From Calidifontimicrobium sp035325925 (lineage in GTDB: Bacteria > Pseudomonadota > Gammaproteobacteria > Burkholderiales > Burkholderiaceae_C): DNA of 64,000 bases. Below are positions 52,059 through 61,201 of the stretch, one piece after another. The notes beneath the pieces are model-generated. The model was not told the DNA's origin. It saw only the letters and a program-made list of their open reading frames with translations, and searched no databases. The DNA lies in the NCBI RefSeq assembly GCF_035325925.1, contig NZ_DAOKZA010000019.1, positions 1-64,000 of the forward strand. Direction: 5' to 3'. Within the stretch, counting starts at the first letter, position 1. Each line of letters begins with the position of its first letter. A program made the translations under genes and the position numbers.

Positions 52059-54103
52059 CAGGCCGCGGGTTCGGCCTGCACCTCGACCAGGCAGTCGTAG
52101 AAGGTCGGCGCGCGGCCGAGGTCGGTCAGCCGCTGGCTCGTCACCTCGTTGACGTTGGTGCCGTCGACGCCGAACTTGCGCCACCAGATGCCCAGCGCGT
52201 TGACCACGCCCGGGCGTGCGCGCGTGCTGACCTCGGCGGTGCAGCGGTAGCGGCCGCGGTCGTTGAACACGCACACGCGCATGCCGCCGGCGATGCCGCG
52301 CGGCGTCGCGTCGTCGGGGTGGATCTCGAGCCGCGGCTCGCCCTCGACCGAGCGCAGGCTGCGCACGTTGACGAAGGTCGAGTTCAGGAAGTGGCGCGCC
52401 GGCGGCGAGATCATCGCCAGCGGGTAGCGCGCCGCGAGCGCGGGCGCCGACTCGGCGCACTCGTGGTTGGGCACGAAGTCGGGCACGCCCAGCCCGGGCG
52501 CGTCGGCCCGTGCCCGGCCCGACGGCGTCGGGAAGCCGCCGTCGGCGAACGGCGCGTCGGGCAGCGGCAGCGTGACCCAGCCGCGGCCGCGCAGTTCACG
52601 CAGGTCGACGCCGCGAAGCGCCTGGCGCAGCAGCGCCTCGTCGTCGTCGGCGAAGCACGGTTCGTCGAAACCCATGCGCGCCGCCAGCTCGCGGAAGATC
52701 TGCGTGTTCGGCTTCGCCTCGCCGAGCGGCGCGATCGCCGGCTCGTTGATCAGCACGTCGGTGTGGCCGTAGCTGGTGTGCACGTCGAGGTGCTCGAGCT
52801 GCGTGGTGGCCGGCAGCACGATGTCGGCGTGGTCGACGGTGTCGGTGGCGAAGTGCTCGACCACGACGGTGAACAGGTCGTCGCGCGCGAAGCCGGCGGC
52901 GACCTTCGGCGACTCGGGTGCGATCGCCACCGGGTTGCTGTTGTAGACGACCAGCGCCTCGATGCGCGGCCCGAAGCCGCCACCGCCGGGGTGCAGCAGC
53001 GCGTCGCCGATGGTCGCCATGTTGACGGCGCGCGGCTGCCTGCCGGCCAGCAGGTCGGGGCGCTGCAGCGCCGCGTCGTCGCGGTGGGGCGCGAACCACC
53101 CCGAGCTCGACAGCAGCAGCCCGCCGGCCGCATCGCGCCAGGCGCCGACCAGGCACGGCAGCAGCGCGACCAGCCGCACCGCGTTGCCGCCGCCCGCGAC
53201 GCGCTGCATGCCGTAGTTCAGGCGGATCGCCGCCGGCTTGGTCGTGCCGTAGTCGCGCGCCAGCTCGCGGATGTCGTCGGCGGGCACGCCGCACACCGCC
53301 GCGGCGCGCTCGGCGGGCCACTGCAGCGCGCGTGCTCGCAGCGCGTCGTAGCCGTCGACGTGTCGCGCGACGTAGTCGAGGTCGACCCAGCCGTGCACGA
53401 TCAGCTCGTGCATCAGCGCCAGCGCCAGCGCGCCGTCGGTGCCGGGCCGCAGCGCGAGGTGGCGGTGGCACTTGTCGGCGGTCTCGGTGCGGCGCGGGTC
53501 GATGCACCACAGCCGGGCACCGTCGCGCTTGGCTTGCTGCGCCAGCGACCAGAAGTGCAGGTTCGACGCGACGCTGTTGCTGCCCCAGACGACGATCAGC
53601 TTCGAGCGCGCGAAGAAGCGCAGGTGCATGCCGACCTTGCCGCCGTAGGTCGCGGCCAGCGCCTCGCCGCCCGCCGACGAGCAGATCGTGCGCTCGAGCC
53701 GGCTCGCGCCGAGGCGGTGCCACAAGCGTGCGGCCATGCTCTCGCCCTGCAGCAGCCCCATCGTGCCGGCGTAGCTGTACGGCACGATGCCCTGCGCGTC
53801 GCGCGCGGCGACGGCCATCAGACGGGCGGCGACGGTGTCGAGCGCCTCGTCCCACGAGATGCGCTCGAAGCGACCTTCGCCCTTGCGACCGACGCGACGC
53901 AGCGGGTGCAGCAGCCGCTCGGGGTGGTAGGTGCGCTCGGCGTAGCGGCTGACCTTGGTGCACAGCGCGCCGGCGGTGCCCGGGTGCTCGGGGTCGCCGG
54001 CGATGCGCACGACGCGACCGCCCTCGACCGTCACCCGCATCGCGCAGGTGTCGGGGCAGTCGTGCGGGCACGCGGCGTGGACGGTGCGGGCGACGGCGTT
54101 CAT
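52058..54103 (-). CDS. Molybdopterin oxidoreductase family protein (iron-sulfur type)
   Basis: This 681-residue enzyme belongs to the DMSO reductase superfamily. The N-terminal cluster site is CPHDCPDTC (Cys12, 16, 20) with the fourth Cys48 in GALCTKV. Molybdopterin-binding segments include VVWGSNSVASNLHFW and LVVYNSNPVAIAPE, and the C-terminal domain binds the second pterin. The residue coordinating Mo probably lies in ERTICSSAGGEA. No signal peptide is present, so it is cytoplasmic. No partner subunits are adjacent; substrate is unknown. GACAAT ends 6 bases before the ATG, with no ribosome-binding site. Confidence 0.9.
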   Translation of the reverse strand: MNAVARTVHAACPHDCPDTCAMRVTVEGGRVVRIAGDPEHPGTAGALCTKVSRYAERTYHPERLLHPLRRVGRKGEGRFERISWDEALDTVAARLMAVAARDAQGIVPYSYAGTMGLLQGESMAARLWHRLGASRLERTICSSAGGEALAATYGGKVGMHLRFFARSKLIVVWGSNSVASNLHFWSLAQQAKRDGARLWCIDPRRTETADKCHRHLALRPGTDGALALALMHELIVHGWVDLDYVARHVDGYDALRARALQWPAERAAAVCGVPADDIRELARDYGTTKPAAIRLNYGMQRVAGGGNAVRLVALLPCLVGAWRDAAGGLLLSSSGWFAPHRDDAALQRPDLLAGRQPRAVNMATIGDALLHPGGGGFGPRIEALVVYNSNPVAIAPESPKVAAGFARDDLFTVVVEHFATDTVDHADIVLPATTQLEHLDVHTSYGHTDVLINEPAIAPLGEAKPNTQIFRELAARMGFDEPCFADDDEALLRQALRGVDLRELRGRGWVTLPLPDAPFADGGFPTPSGRARADAPGLGVPDFVPNHECAESAPALAARYPLAMISPPARHFLNSTFVNVRSLRSVEGEPRLEIHPDDATPRGIAGGMRVCVFNDRGRYRCTAEVSTRARPGVVNALGIWWRKFGVDGTNVNEVTSQRLTDLGRAPTFYDCLVEVQAEPAA

Positions 54104-54109
54104 GGCCCG

Positions 54110-54115
54110 ATTGTC
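54110..54115 (-). promoter_or_regulatory. -10-like GACAAT abutting the molybdopterin gene start
   Basis: On the minus strand, six bases (CGGGCC) separate this hexamer from the ATG. No Shine-Dalgarno sequence exists, so a leaderless transcript is likely. Confidence 0.45.
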
Positions 54116-54205
54116 GCGCCGCGGCCGGCGTGGGGCCATGCCGCAGCCGGGGTCGATCGCCGCGCCGGCCACGGCTAAGATCGCCGGCCCAGGAGACCGA
54201 ACGCC

Positions 54206-55414
54206 ATGCAAGTCATCGAATCGATCCTCGCCGACGCCGCGGCGATCACCGCGATCCGCCGCGACATCCACGCCCACCCCGAGCTGTGTTTCGAGGAGCG
54301 GCGCACCGCCGACGTGATCGCCCGGGCGCTCACCGACTGGGGCATCCCGATCGAGCGCGGGCTGGGCACCACCGGCGTGGTCGGCATCGTGAAGAACGGC
54401 ACCTCGTCGCGCGCGGTGGGCCTGCGCGCCGACATCGACGCGCTGCCGATGACCGAGCACAACACCTTCGCGCACGCCAGCAGGCACCCCGGCAAGATGC
54501 ACGCCTGCGGCCACGACGGCCACACCGCGATGCTGCTGGCCGCGGCGCGCCACCTGGCGCGGCACCGCCAGTTCGACGGCACGGTCTACCTGATCTTCCA
54601 GCCCGCCGAGGAGGGCGGCGGCGGCGCGCGCGAGATGATCAAGGACGGGCTGTTCGAGCGCTTCCCGATGGAGGCGGTGTTCGGCATGCACAACTGGCCG
54701 GGCATGCGCGCCGGGCAGTTCGGCATCTGCGATGGCCCGGCGATGGCGTCGAGCAACGAGTTCCGCATCACGATCACCGGCAAGGGCGCGCACGCGGCGC
54801 TGCCGCACAACGGCATCGACCCGGTGCCGGTGGCGTGCCAGATGGTGCAGGCGTTCCAGACCATCGTCACGCGCAACAAGAAGCCCACGGACGCCGCGGT
54901 GGTCTCGGTGACGATGATCCACACCGGCGAGGCCACCAACGTCGTGCCCGACACCTGCGAGATCCAGGGCACGGTGCGCACCTTCACGCTCGAGGTGCTC
55001 GACCTGGTCGAGCGGCGCATGAAGGAGATCGCCGAGCACACCTGCGCGGCGTTCGGCGCGCAGTGCGAGTTCCGCTTCCACCGCAACTACCCGCCGACGA
55101 TCAACCACAAGGCCGAGGCCGACTTCGTGCGAGGCGTGATGCGCGACGTCGTCGGCGCCGAGAACACGCTCGAGTTCGAGCCGACGATGGGCGCCGAGGA
55201 CTTCAGCTACTTCCTGCTCGAGAAGCCCGGCGCCTACTTCGTCATCGGCAACGGCGACGGCGCGCACCGCGAGGCCTACAGCGACCACGTGCACGGCCTG
55301 GGGCCCTGCACGCTGCACAACCCGAACTACGACTTCAACGACGAGCTGATCCCGCTCGGCGCCACGCTGTGGGTGCGCCTGGCCGAGCAGTGGCTGGCCG
55401 CGCCGCGCGGCTGA
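54206..55414 (+). CDS. M20 family amidohydrolase (hippurate hydrolase-like)
   Basis: This 402-residue metallohydrolase cleaves N-acyl amino acids. Metal and catalytic residues are in IHAHPELCFEE, HACGHDGHTAML, and QPAEEGGGGAREM. The dimerisation domain starts at ITGKGAHAALPHNGIDPV. Motif and length match the amidohydrolase/hippurate hydrolase group (IAA-amino-acid hydrolase-like). AGGAGA precedes the ATG. It lies 4 bases before a DUF2817 peptidase gene, so the two act together, perhaps in peptide or acyl-amino acid use. Confidence 0.9.
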   Translation: MQVIESILADAAAITAIRRDIHAHPELCFEERRTADVIARALTDWGIPIERGLGTTGVVGIVKNGTSSRAVGLRADIDALPMTEHNTFAHASRHPGKMHACGHDGHTAMLLAAARHLARHRQFDGTVYLIFQPAEEGGGGAREMIKDGLFERFPMEAVFGMHNWPGMRAGQFGICDGPAMASSNEFRITITGKGAHAALPHNGIDPVPVACQMVQAFQTIVTRNKKPTDAAVVSVTMIHTGEATNVVPDTCEIQGTVRTFTLEVLDLVERRMKEIAEHTCAAFGAQCEFRFHRNYPPTINHKAEADFVRGVMRDVVGAENTLEFEPTMGAEDFSYFLLEKPGAYFVIGNGDGAHREAYSDHVHGLGPCTLHNPNYDFNDELIPLGATLWVRLAEQWLAAPRG

Positions 55415-55418
55415 GCGC

Positions 55419-56504
55419 ATGGACGCCGGGCGCTTCTTCGCGCAGACCTACGCCGAGGCGCGTGGCAAGTTCCTCGCCGCGGTCGACGCCGCCGGCGGCG
55501 ACGTGCACAGCCACGCGCACCCGCTGCTCGGCCGCGACGGCGAGGCCCTGGCGATGGACGTCGCGCGCTTCGGCGCGCACGACGCGCCGGCGCTGCTCAT
55601 CGTCAGCAGCGCCTGCCACGGTGTCGAGGGCTTCTGCGGCTCGGGCGTGCAGGGCGCGTTGCTGGCCGACCCGGGCGTGCACGCCGCGGCGCGCGACGCC
55701 GGCGTCGCGCTGCTGTACATCCACGGCCTGAACCCCTGGGGCTTCTCGTGGTGGCGGCGCACGACGCAGGAGAACGTCGACCTGAACCGCAACTTCCACG
55801 ACTTCCACGCGCCGCTGCCGGCCAACCAGGCCTACGACCGCCTCGCGCACCTGCTGGTGCCGCCCGCCTGGCCGCCGTCGAGCGAGGTGCAGGCGGGCAT
55901 CGCCGCGTTCGTCGCCGAGCACGGCGAGCGCGCGCTGCAGGCCGCGGTCTCGAGCGGCCAGTACGACCACCCCGAAGGGCTGTTCTACGGCGGGCGCGCG
56001 CCGACCTGGAGCCATGCCACGCTGCGCCACGTGCTGCAGGAACACGCGCGCCGCTGCCGCCGCCTGGGCTGGATCGACCTGCACACCGGCCTGGGCCCCA
56101 GCGGTCACGGCGAGCGCATCTTCGCCTGCCGCGACGACGCCGCGGCGCTGGCGCGTGCGCGCGACTGGTGGGGCCCGCAGGTGACCTCGATCTACGACGG
56201 CAGCTCGTCGTCGGCGCTGCTGACCGGGCTGATGTGGATGGCCGCGTACGAGGAGTGCCCGCAGGCCGAGTACACCGGCATCGCGCTCGAGTACGGCACG
56301 GTGCCGATGGCCGAAGTGATCGACGCGCTGCGCGCCGACCAGTGGCTCGAGAACCACCCCGAGGTCGCCGACGAGGCGACGCGCCGGGCGATCAAGCGGC
56401 GCACCCGCGACGCCTTCTACACCGACACCGACGAGTGGAAGCGGCGCATCGTCGAGCAGGGGCTCGACGCGGTGCACGCCGCGGTGCGCGGGCTGCGCGG
56501 CTGA
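55419..56504 (+). CDS. DUF2817 family (M14-like) metallopeptidase
   Basis: This 361-residue protein has the M14 carboxypeptidase-like zinc site: SSACHGVEGFCGSG (HxxE), then the third ligand in RLGWIDLHTGLGPSGHGE. The segment GLNPWGFSWWRRTTQENVDLNRNF is typical of DUF2817. The general-base Glu may be in ALEYGTVP. It has no signal peptide, so it acts in the cytoplasm. It follows the M20 hydrolase gene by 4 bases. Substrate is unknown. Confidence 0.87.
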   Translation: MDAGRFFAQTYAEARGKFLAAVDAAGGDVHSHAHPLLGRDGEALAMDVARFGAHDAPALLIVSSACHGVEGFCGSGVQGALLADPGVHAAARDAGVALLYIHGLNPWGFSWWRRTTQENVDLNRNFHDFHAPLPANQAYDRLAHLLVPPAWPPSSEVQAGIAAFVAEHGERALQAAVSSGQYDHPEGLFYGGRAPTWSHATLRHVLQEHARRCRRLGWIDLHTGLGPSGHGERIFACRDDAAALARARDWWGPQVTSIYDGSSSSALLTGLMWMAAYEECPQAEYTGIALEYGTVPMAEVIDALRADQWLENHPEVADEATRRAIKRRTRDAFYTDTDEWKRRIVEQGLDAVHAAVRGLRG

Positions 56505-56511
56505 CCGCGGG

Positions 56512-58476
56512 TCACTCGCCCAGCGCCATCCCTTCGCGCCGCGGGTCGGCGCCGCCTTCGAGCCGGCAGCGGCGCCACGCGTCGCAGCGGCGCACGACCA
56601 CCGCCAGGCCGCCGATCTGCGCGTTCAGCCGCACGTCGTGGCCGCGTGCACGCAGCGCGGCAACCAGCGCGTCGGCCGCGCCGCCGTCGCGCAGGTCGAT
56701 GCGCGGGTGTTCGCCGCCGACGAAGGTCGCCGGGCCGTTGAACGCGCCGAACGAGACGAGCGACGCCGCCTGCTGCGCGTCGAGCCCCCAGTCGAGCACC
56801 GCCACCAGCGAACGCAGCGCGTCGCCGATGATCGCCGCCCCGCCGGCGGACCCGGTGGCCATCGCGAAGCCGGCGGGCCGGCCGTCGGCGCCCGGCTCGA
56901 GCACCAGCGTCGGCGACATCGAACTGCGCGGCCGCTTGCCGGGTTGCAGGCGGTTGGCCACCGGGCGGCCGCGCTCGTCGAGCGGCTCGGCGGCGAAGTC
57001 GGTGAGCTGGTTGTTGAGCAGGAAGCCGGCGCGCGTCATGCGGCCGCTGCCGAACGCCGCCTCGATGCTGCTGGTCAGCACCGCGACGTTGCCGTCGCGG
57101 TCGACGATGCTCAGGTGCGTGGTGCCGCCGAGCGGCAGTGCGGTGTCGCTGCCGCGCGACGCGTCGGCGAATTCGCCCGGCGCCGCGGTGCCCAGGCTGC
57201 GCCGCGGGTCGACCAGCGTGGCGCGGCGGCGCAGGTAGTCGGGGTCGAGCAGCGCCGACGCGTCGCCGCCGGGCAGCGAGACGAAGTCGGTGTCGGCGAC
57301 GTAGCGGTTGCGGTCGGCGAAGGCCAGCCGCAGCGCCTCGGTGACCAGGTGCACGCCCTGCGGGTCGGGTGCGCCGCCGTCGTCGGCCGGCGCTGCGGGC
57401 GCCAGCGCCGCCAGGTCGAAGGTGCCGAGCACCCCCAGCGCCTGCGCCACCGCGAGCCCGCCCGACGACGGCGGCGGCATGCCGCACACCTGCCAGCGGC
57501 GGTACGGCCGGCACAGCGCGTCGCGCCGCACGCTGCGGTAGCCGGCGAGGTCGGCCGGCGTCATGCGCCCGGGCGTCGAGGTGCCTGCGCGGGTGTCGGC
57601 CACCGCGTCGACGATCGCGTCGGCGACCGGCCCGCGGTAGAACACCGGCGCACCGCCTTCGGCCAGCGTGCGCAGCGTGTGGGCCAGCGCCGGCTGCACC
57701 AGACGCTGCCCGGCCGGGCGCGGGCTCCCGTCGGGCTGCAGGAAGGCGGCGCGCGCCAAGGCGTCGCGCGCCAGCGCGTCGCGCGACGCGGCGATCGAGC
57801 GCGCCAGCCGCGGGCTGATCGCGAAGCCGTCGGCGGCCAACGCGATCGCCGGCTCGAACAGCGTCGGCCACGCCCGGCGGCCGTGCGCGCGGTGCGCGGC
57901 GTCGAGCAGGTGCACCAGCCCCGGCACGCCGACCGATCGCCCGCTGTCGCGCGCGCTCGGTTGCGGCGGCACGCGCCGCTCGGCGTCGATCCAGCGCAGG
58001 TCGTCGGCGCGACTGGCCGCGGGTGCCGTCTCGCGGCCGTCCCAGGCGTCGACGCGGCGGCGGCGCGCGTCCCAGTGCAGCAGGAAGCCGCCGCCGCCGA
58101 GCCCCGACGACTGCGGCTCGACGACCCCGAGCACCAGTTGCGCCGCCACCGCGGCGTCGACCGCCGAGCCCCCGTCGCGCAGCACGCGGCAGGCGACGCG
58201 GCTGGCGTGCGGGTTCGCCGTCACCGCGATGAAACGCGACGCGCGGCGCAGCGGCTTCGGCGCGTAGCCGCTGGCGCGCTCGGGGGCGAACCCGGCGGCG
58301 GTCGCGCCGCGGTCGATCGCCTGCGCCGCTTCCACCGGCGCTTCGCAACCGTCACCGAACGGGGTCGGGGCGGTGGCGCACCCGGCGAGCAGGCCCGCCA
58401 GCGCGAGCACGCCGGCGCACCCGAGCCGCCGCGCGCGCGCCGCGGCGGATCGCTCGGCCGGGCCTGTGCGCCTCAC
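56512..58476 (-). CDS. ggt: Gamma-glutamyltransferase, predicted lipoprotein
   Basis: This 654-residue enzyme hydrolyses glutathione and transfers its gamma-glutamyl group. The autocatalytic nucleophile is Thr452 in PLGGTTHLSIVD. The substrate Arg lies in AWDGRETAP, and SSMSPTLVLEPGA carries the oxyanion-binding serines. The signal sequence ends in a lipobox (LAGLLAGC, Cys33), so it is probably anchored to the outer membrane rather than free in the periplasm. It starts GTG 58476, 33 bases after pgi, and converges on the DUF2817 gene. Confidence 0.93.
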   Translation of the reverse strand: MRRTGPAERSAAARARRLGCAGVLALAGLLAGCATAPTPFGDGCEAPVEAAQAIDRGATAAGFAPERASGYAPKPLRRASRFIAVTANPHASRVACRVLRDGGSAVDAAVAAQLVLGVVEPQSSGLGGGGFLLHWDARRRRVDAWDGRETAPAASRADDLRWIDAERRVPPQPSARDSGRSVGVPGLVHLLDAAHRAHGRRAWPTLFEPAIALAADGFAISPRLARSIAASRDALARDALARAAFLQPDGSPRPAGQRLVQPALAHTLRTLAEGGAPVFYRGPVADAIVDAVADTRAGTSTPGRMTPADLAGYRSVRRDALCRPYRRWQVCGMPPPSSGGLAVAQALGVLGTFDLAALAPAAPADDGGAPDPQGVHLVTEALRLAFADRNRYVADTDFVSLPGGDASALLDPDYLRRRATLVDPRRSLGTAAPGEFADASRGSDTALPLGGTTHLSIVDRDGNVAVLTSSIEAAFGSGRMTRAGFLLNNQLTDFAAEPLDERGRPVANRLQPGKRPRSSMSPTLVLEPGADGRPAGFAMATGSAGGAAIIGDALRSLVAVLDWGLDAQQAASLVSFGAFNGPATFVGGEHPRIDLRDGGAADALVAALRARGHDVRLNAQIGGLAVVVRRCDAWRRCRLEGGADPRREGMALGE

Positions 58477-58509
58477 CCTCGCCCGCGCGTCGCCGACCAG
58501 CGCCGCGCC

Positions 58510-60102
58510 TCAGACGCCTCGCAGGCGCGCCAGCAGGCCGGCGGTCGACGCGTCGAGCCCGGTCGCGTCGCCGCTGGCCAGCCGCGGCAGCAGGTCGTTG
58601 CACAAGGCCTTGCCCAGCTCGACGCCCCACTGGTCGAAGCTGTTGATGCCCCACACGGCGCCGCTCGTGAACACGCGGTGCTCGTACAGCGCGATCAGCG
58701 CGCCCAGCGAGCGGGGCGTCAGCGCGTCGAGCAGCAGCGTCGTGCTCGGCCGGTTGCCGGGGAAGCTGCGGTGACGCGCGACGGTGGCGGCGTCGAGCGC
58801 CGCCGACGCGGTGGGTGCGCGCTCGGCCATCGCCTGATCGAAGGTGCGGCCGAGCATCAGCGCCTGCGACTGCGCGAGCGCGTTGGCCAGCAGCTTGCGG
58901 TGCAGGTCGACGTGGCCGTGCGACGGCGTCCTCACGACGACGAACTCGACCGGCACCACGTCGCTGCCCTGGTGCAGCATCTGGAAGAACGCGTGCTGCG
59001 CGTTGGTGCCCGGCTCGCCCCACACCACCGGGCTGGTCGCGTACGGCAGCGCCCGGCCGTCGAGGTCGACCGACTTGCCGTTGCTCTCCATCTCGAGCTG
59101 CTGCAGGTACGCCGGCAGGCGCCTGAGGCCCTGGTGGTACGGCGCCACGCAGCGGCTGGCGAAACCGAGGAAGTTCCGGTACCAGACGTCGAGCAGGCCC
59201 AGCTGCAGCGGCAGGTTCGCCTCGGGCGGCGCTTCGGCGAAGTGGCGGTCCATCGCGTGCGCACCGGCGAGCAGCTCGCGGAACGCCACGCTGCCGATCG
59301 CGATCGCCAGCGGCAGCCCGATCGCGCTCCACAGCGAGTAGCGCCCGCCGACCCAGTCCCAGAAGCCGAACGTGGTGTCGATGCCGAAGCGCGCCGCCGC
59401 CTCGACGTTCGTCGTCGTGGCGACGAAGTGGCGCTCCAGGTGCTGGCCGTGCTGCGACAGGAACCAGTCGCGCGCGACCTGCGCGTTGGCCATCGTCTCC
59501 TGCGTCGTGAAGGTCTTGCTGGCGATGACGAACAGCGTGTGCTGCGGGTTCAGCGTGCGCAGCACCGGCTCGATGTCGTGGCCGTCGACGTTGCTGACGA
59601 AGTGCAAGCGGATGTCCGGGTGCACGAACGCGTCGAGCGCCGGCACCGCCATCTGCGGGCCCAGATCGCTGCCGCCGATGCCGATGTTGACCACGTCGGT
59701 GACGCCGCGCTCGGGGTCGCGCACGCCGTCGGCGAACGCGAGCATCGCGTCGAGCACCGCGTGCACCTCGGCGTTGAACGGCGTGGCCGCGCCCGGCGGC
59801 GCGCGCAGCGCGGTGTGCAGCACCGCGCGGCCTTCGGTGGTGTTGACCGGCTCGCCGGCGAACATCGCGTCGCGTCGCGCGGCGACGCCCACCTCGCGCG
59901 CCAGCTCGATCAGCAGCCGGCGCGTCGCCGGGTCCCAGCGGTTCTTCGACAGGTCGGCGAACACCTCGGGCGCGTCGACGGCGAAGCGCTCGAAGCGCTG
60001 CGCATCGCGCGCGAAGGCCTCGCGCAGGTCGAGGTCGCGCCCGTGCGCCTCGCAGTAGCCGGCCAGTGCGGTCCAGGCGGCGGTGCGGTCGCAGCGCGTC
60101 AT
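58510..60102 (-). CDS. pgi: Glucose-6-phosphate isomerase
   Basis: Pgi interconverts glucose-6-phosphate and fructose-6-phosphate. The 530-residue protein has VNIGIGGSDLGPQM, SKTFTTQETMAN, FWDWVGGRYSLWSAIGLP, and the signature ESNGKSVD and PGTNAQHAFFQMLHQG with the catalytic Glu and His. The final FDQWGVELGK carries the catalytic Lys. ATG 60102 overlaps tal by ATGA. The tal-pgi pair joins the non-oxidative pentose phosphate path to upper glycolysis. Confidence 0.97.
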   Translation of the reverse strand: MTRCDRTAAWTALAGYCEAHGRDLDLREAFARDAQRFERFAVDAPEVFADLSKNRWDPATRRLLIELAREVGVAARRDAMFAGEPVNTTEGRAVLHTALRAPPGAATPFNAEVHAVLDAMLAFADGVRDPERGVTDVVNIGIGGSDLGPQMAVPALDAFVHPDIRLHFVSNVDGHDIEPVLRTLNPQHTLFVIASKTFTTQETMANAQVARDWFLSQHGQHLERHFVATTTNVEAAARFGIDTTFGFWDWVGGRYSLWSAIGLPLAIAIGSVAFRELLAGAHAMDRHFAEAPPEANLPLQLGLLDVWYRNFLGFASRCVAPYHQGLRRLPAYLQQLEMESNGKSVDLDGRALPYATSPVVWGEPGTNAQHAFFQMLHQGSDVVPVEFVVVRTPSHGHVDLHRKLLANALAQSQALMLGRTFDQAMAERAPTASAALDAATVARHRSFPGNRPSTTLLLDALTPRSLGALIALYEHRVFTSGAVWGINSFDQWGVELGKALCNDLLPRLASGDATGLDASTAGLLARLRGV

Positions 60103-61052
60103 GGCCGGCGCGCCTCGATCATCGCGTCGAGCCGCTCGGCGTCGGCGGCGAACAGGCGGATGCCCTCGGCCAGCTTGTCGCAGGCCATGACGTCGGCGTT
60201 CAGCGCCCAGCGCCACGCCGGCTCGTTGTAGGTCACCGCGTGCAGCGGCGCGCGGCGCGCGGCCTCGACGTCGAGCCGGCGCGGCAGCGGCGCGTCGCTG
60301 GCGCACAGCTGCGCCAGCAGCTCGGGGCTGATCGTCAGCAGGTCGCAACCCGCCAGCGCGGCGATCTGGCCCGTGTTGCGGAAACTCGCCGCCATGACCC
60401 CGGTGGGGATGTCGAAGTGCTTGTAGTAGGTCCAGATCTCGCGCACCGACTTCACGCCGGGGTCGTTGTCGCCGGCGTGAGCCGCCTCGTCCCAGGACGC
60501 GCCCGCGGCGGCCTTGTGCCAGTCGTGGATGCGGCCGACGAACGGCGAGATCAGCGTCACGCCGGCGTCGGCGCAGGCCACCGCCTGAGGAAGAGAGAAC
60601 AGCAGCGTCAGGTTGCAGCGGATGCCCTCGTGTTCGAGCGCCTTGGCCGCCTGGATGCCTTCCCACGTCGCGGCGATCTTCACGAGCACGCGCTCGCGCT
60701 CGACGCCGGCGCGTTCGTACAGCGCGACCAGCCGGTGCGCGCGCGCGATCGTCGCCGCGGTGTCGAAGCTCAGCCGCGCGTCGACCTCGGTGCTGACGCG
60801 CCCGGGCACGACCTTCAGGATCTCGACGCCGAAGCGCACCAGCACCGCGTCGGCGACCGCCTCGAGCGGCTTGCCGCGGTAGCGCGCGACGACCTCGTCG
60901 AGCAGCGGCGCGTAGTCGCTGTGCTGCACGGCCTTGACGATCAGCGAGGGGTTGGTCGTCGCGTCGCGCGGCGCGAACTGCGCGAGCAGCCTGAAGTTGC
61001 CGGTGTCGGCGACGACGGTGGTGTACTGCCGGAGCTGGTCGAGCTGGTTCAT
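60099..61052 (-). CDS. tal: Transaldolase
   Basis: Transaldolase moves a dihydroxyacetone unit between sugar phosphates. The 317-residue TIM barrel has DATTNPSLIVKAVQ, the Schiff-base Lys in VLVKIAATWEGIQAA, and NLTLLFSLPQAVACADAGV. ATG 61052 is the standard start (MNQLDQLRQYTTVVADTG). It overlaps pgi by ATGA, so the two are translated together. A TCTAAT hexamer about 35 bases upstream is a possible -10. Confidence 0.97.
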   Translation of the reverse strand: MNQLDQLRQYTTVVADTGNFRLLAQFAPRDATTNPSLIVKAVQHSDYAPLLDEVVARYRGKPLEAVADAVLVRFGVEILKVVPGRVSTEVDARLSFDTAATIARAHRLVALYERAGVERERVLVKIAATWEGIQAAKALEHEGIRCNLTLLFSLPQAVACADAGVTLISPFVGRIHDWHKAAAGASWDEAAHAGDNDPGVKSVREIWTYYKHFDIPTGVMAASFRNTGQIAALAGCDLLTISPELLAQLCASDAPLPRRLDVEAARRAPLHAVTYNEPAWRWALNADVMACDKLAEGIRLFAADAERLDAMIEARRP

Positions 61053-61201
61053 GGCGGACGGTCGGCGACGTGCCCAGGGCGCATTAGAACCCGAGTGCGG
61101 CGCCGGTTGTACGGCGCGCGCCGCGGTGGCACGATGGGCCCCCGGTCGGCGCGCGGCGCGCATCGACCGGGCTCACGAAGACCCGAACCAGGAGACCTGC
61201 G

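Noticed and set aside
56638..60231. Very long open frame (1197 codons) on the plus strand
   Set aside because: It lies opposite ggt and pgi, which have full catalytic motifs. In sequence this GC-rich, stop codons are rare in shadow frames.
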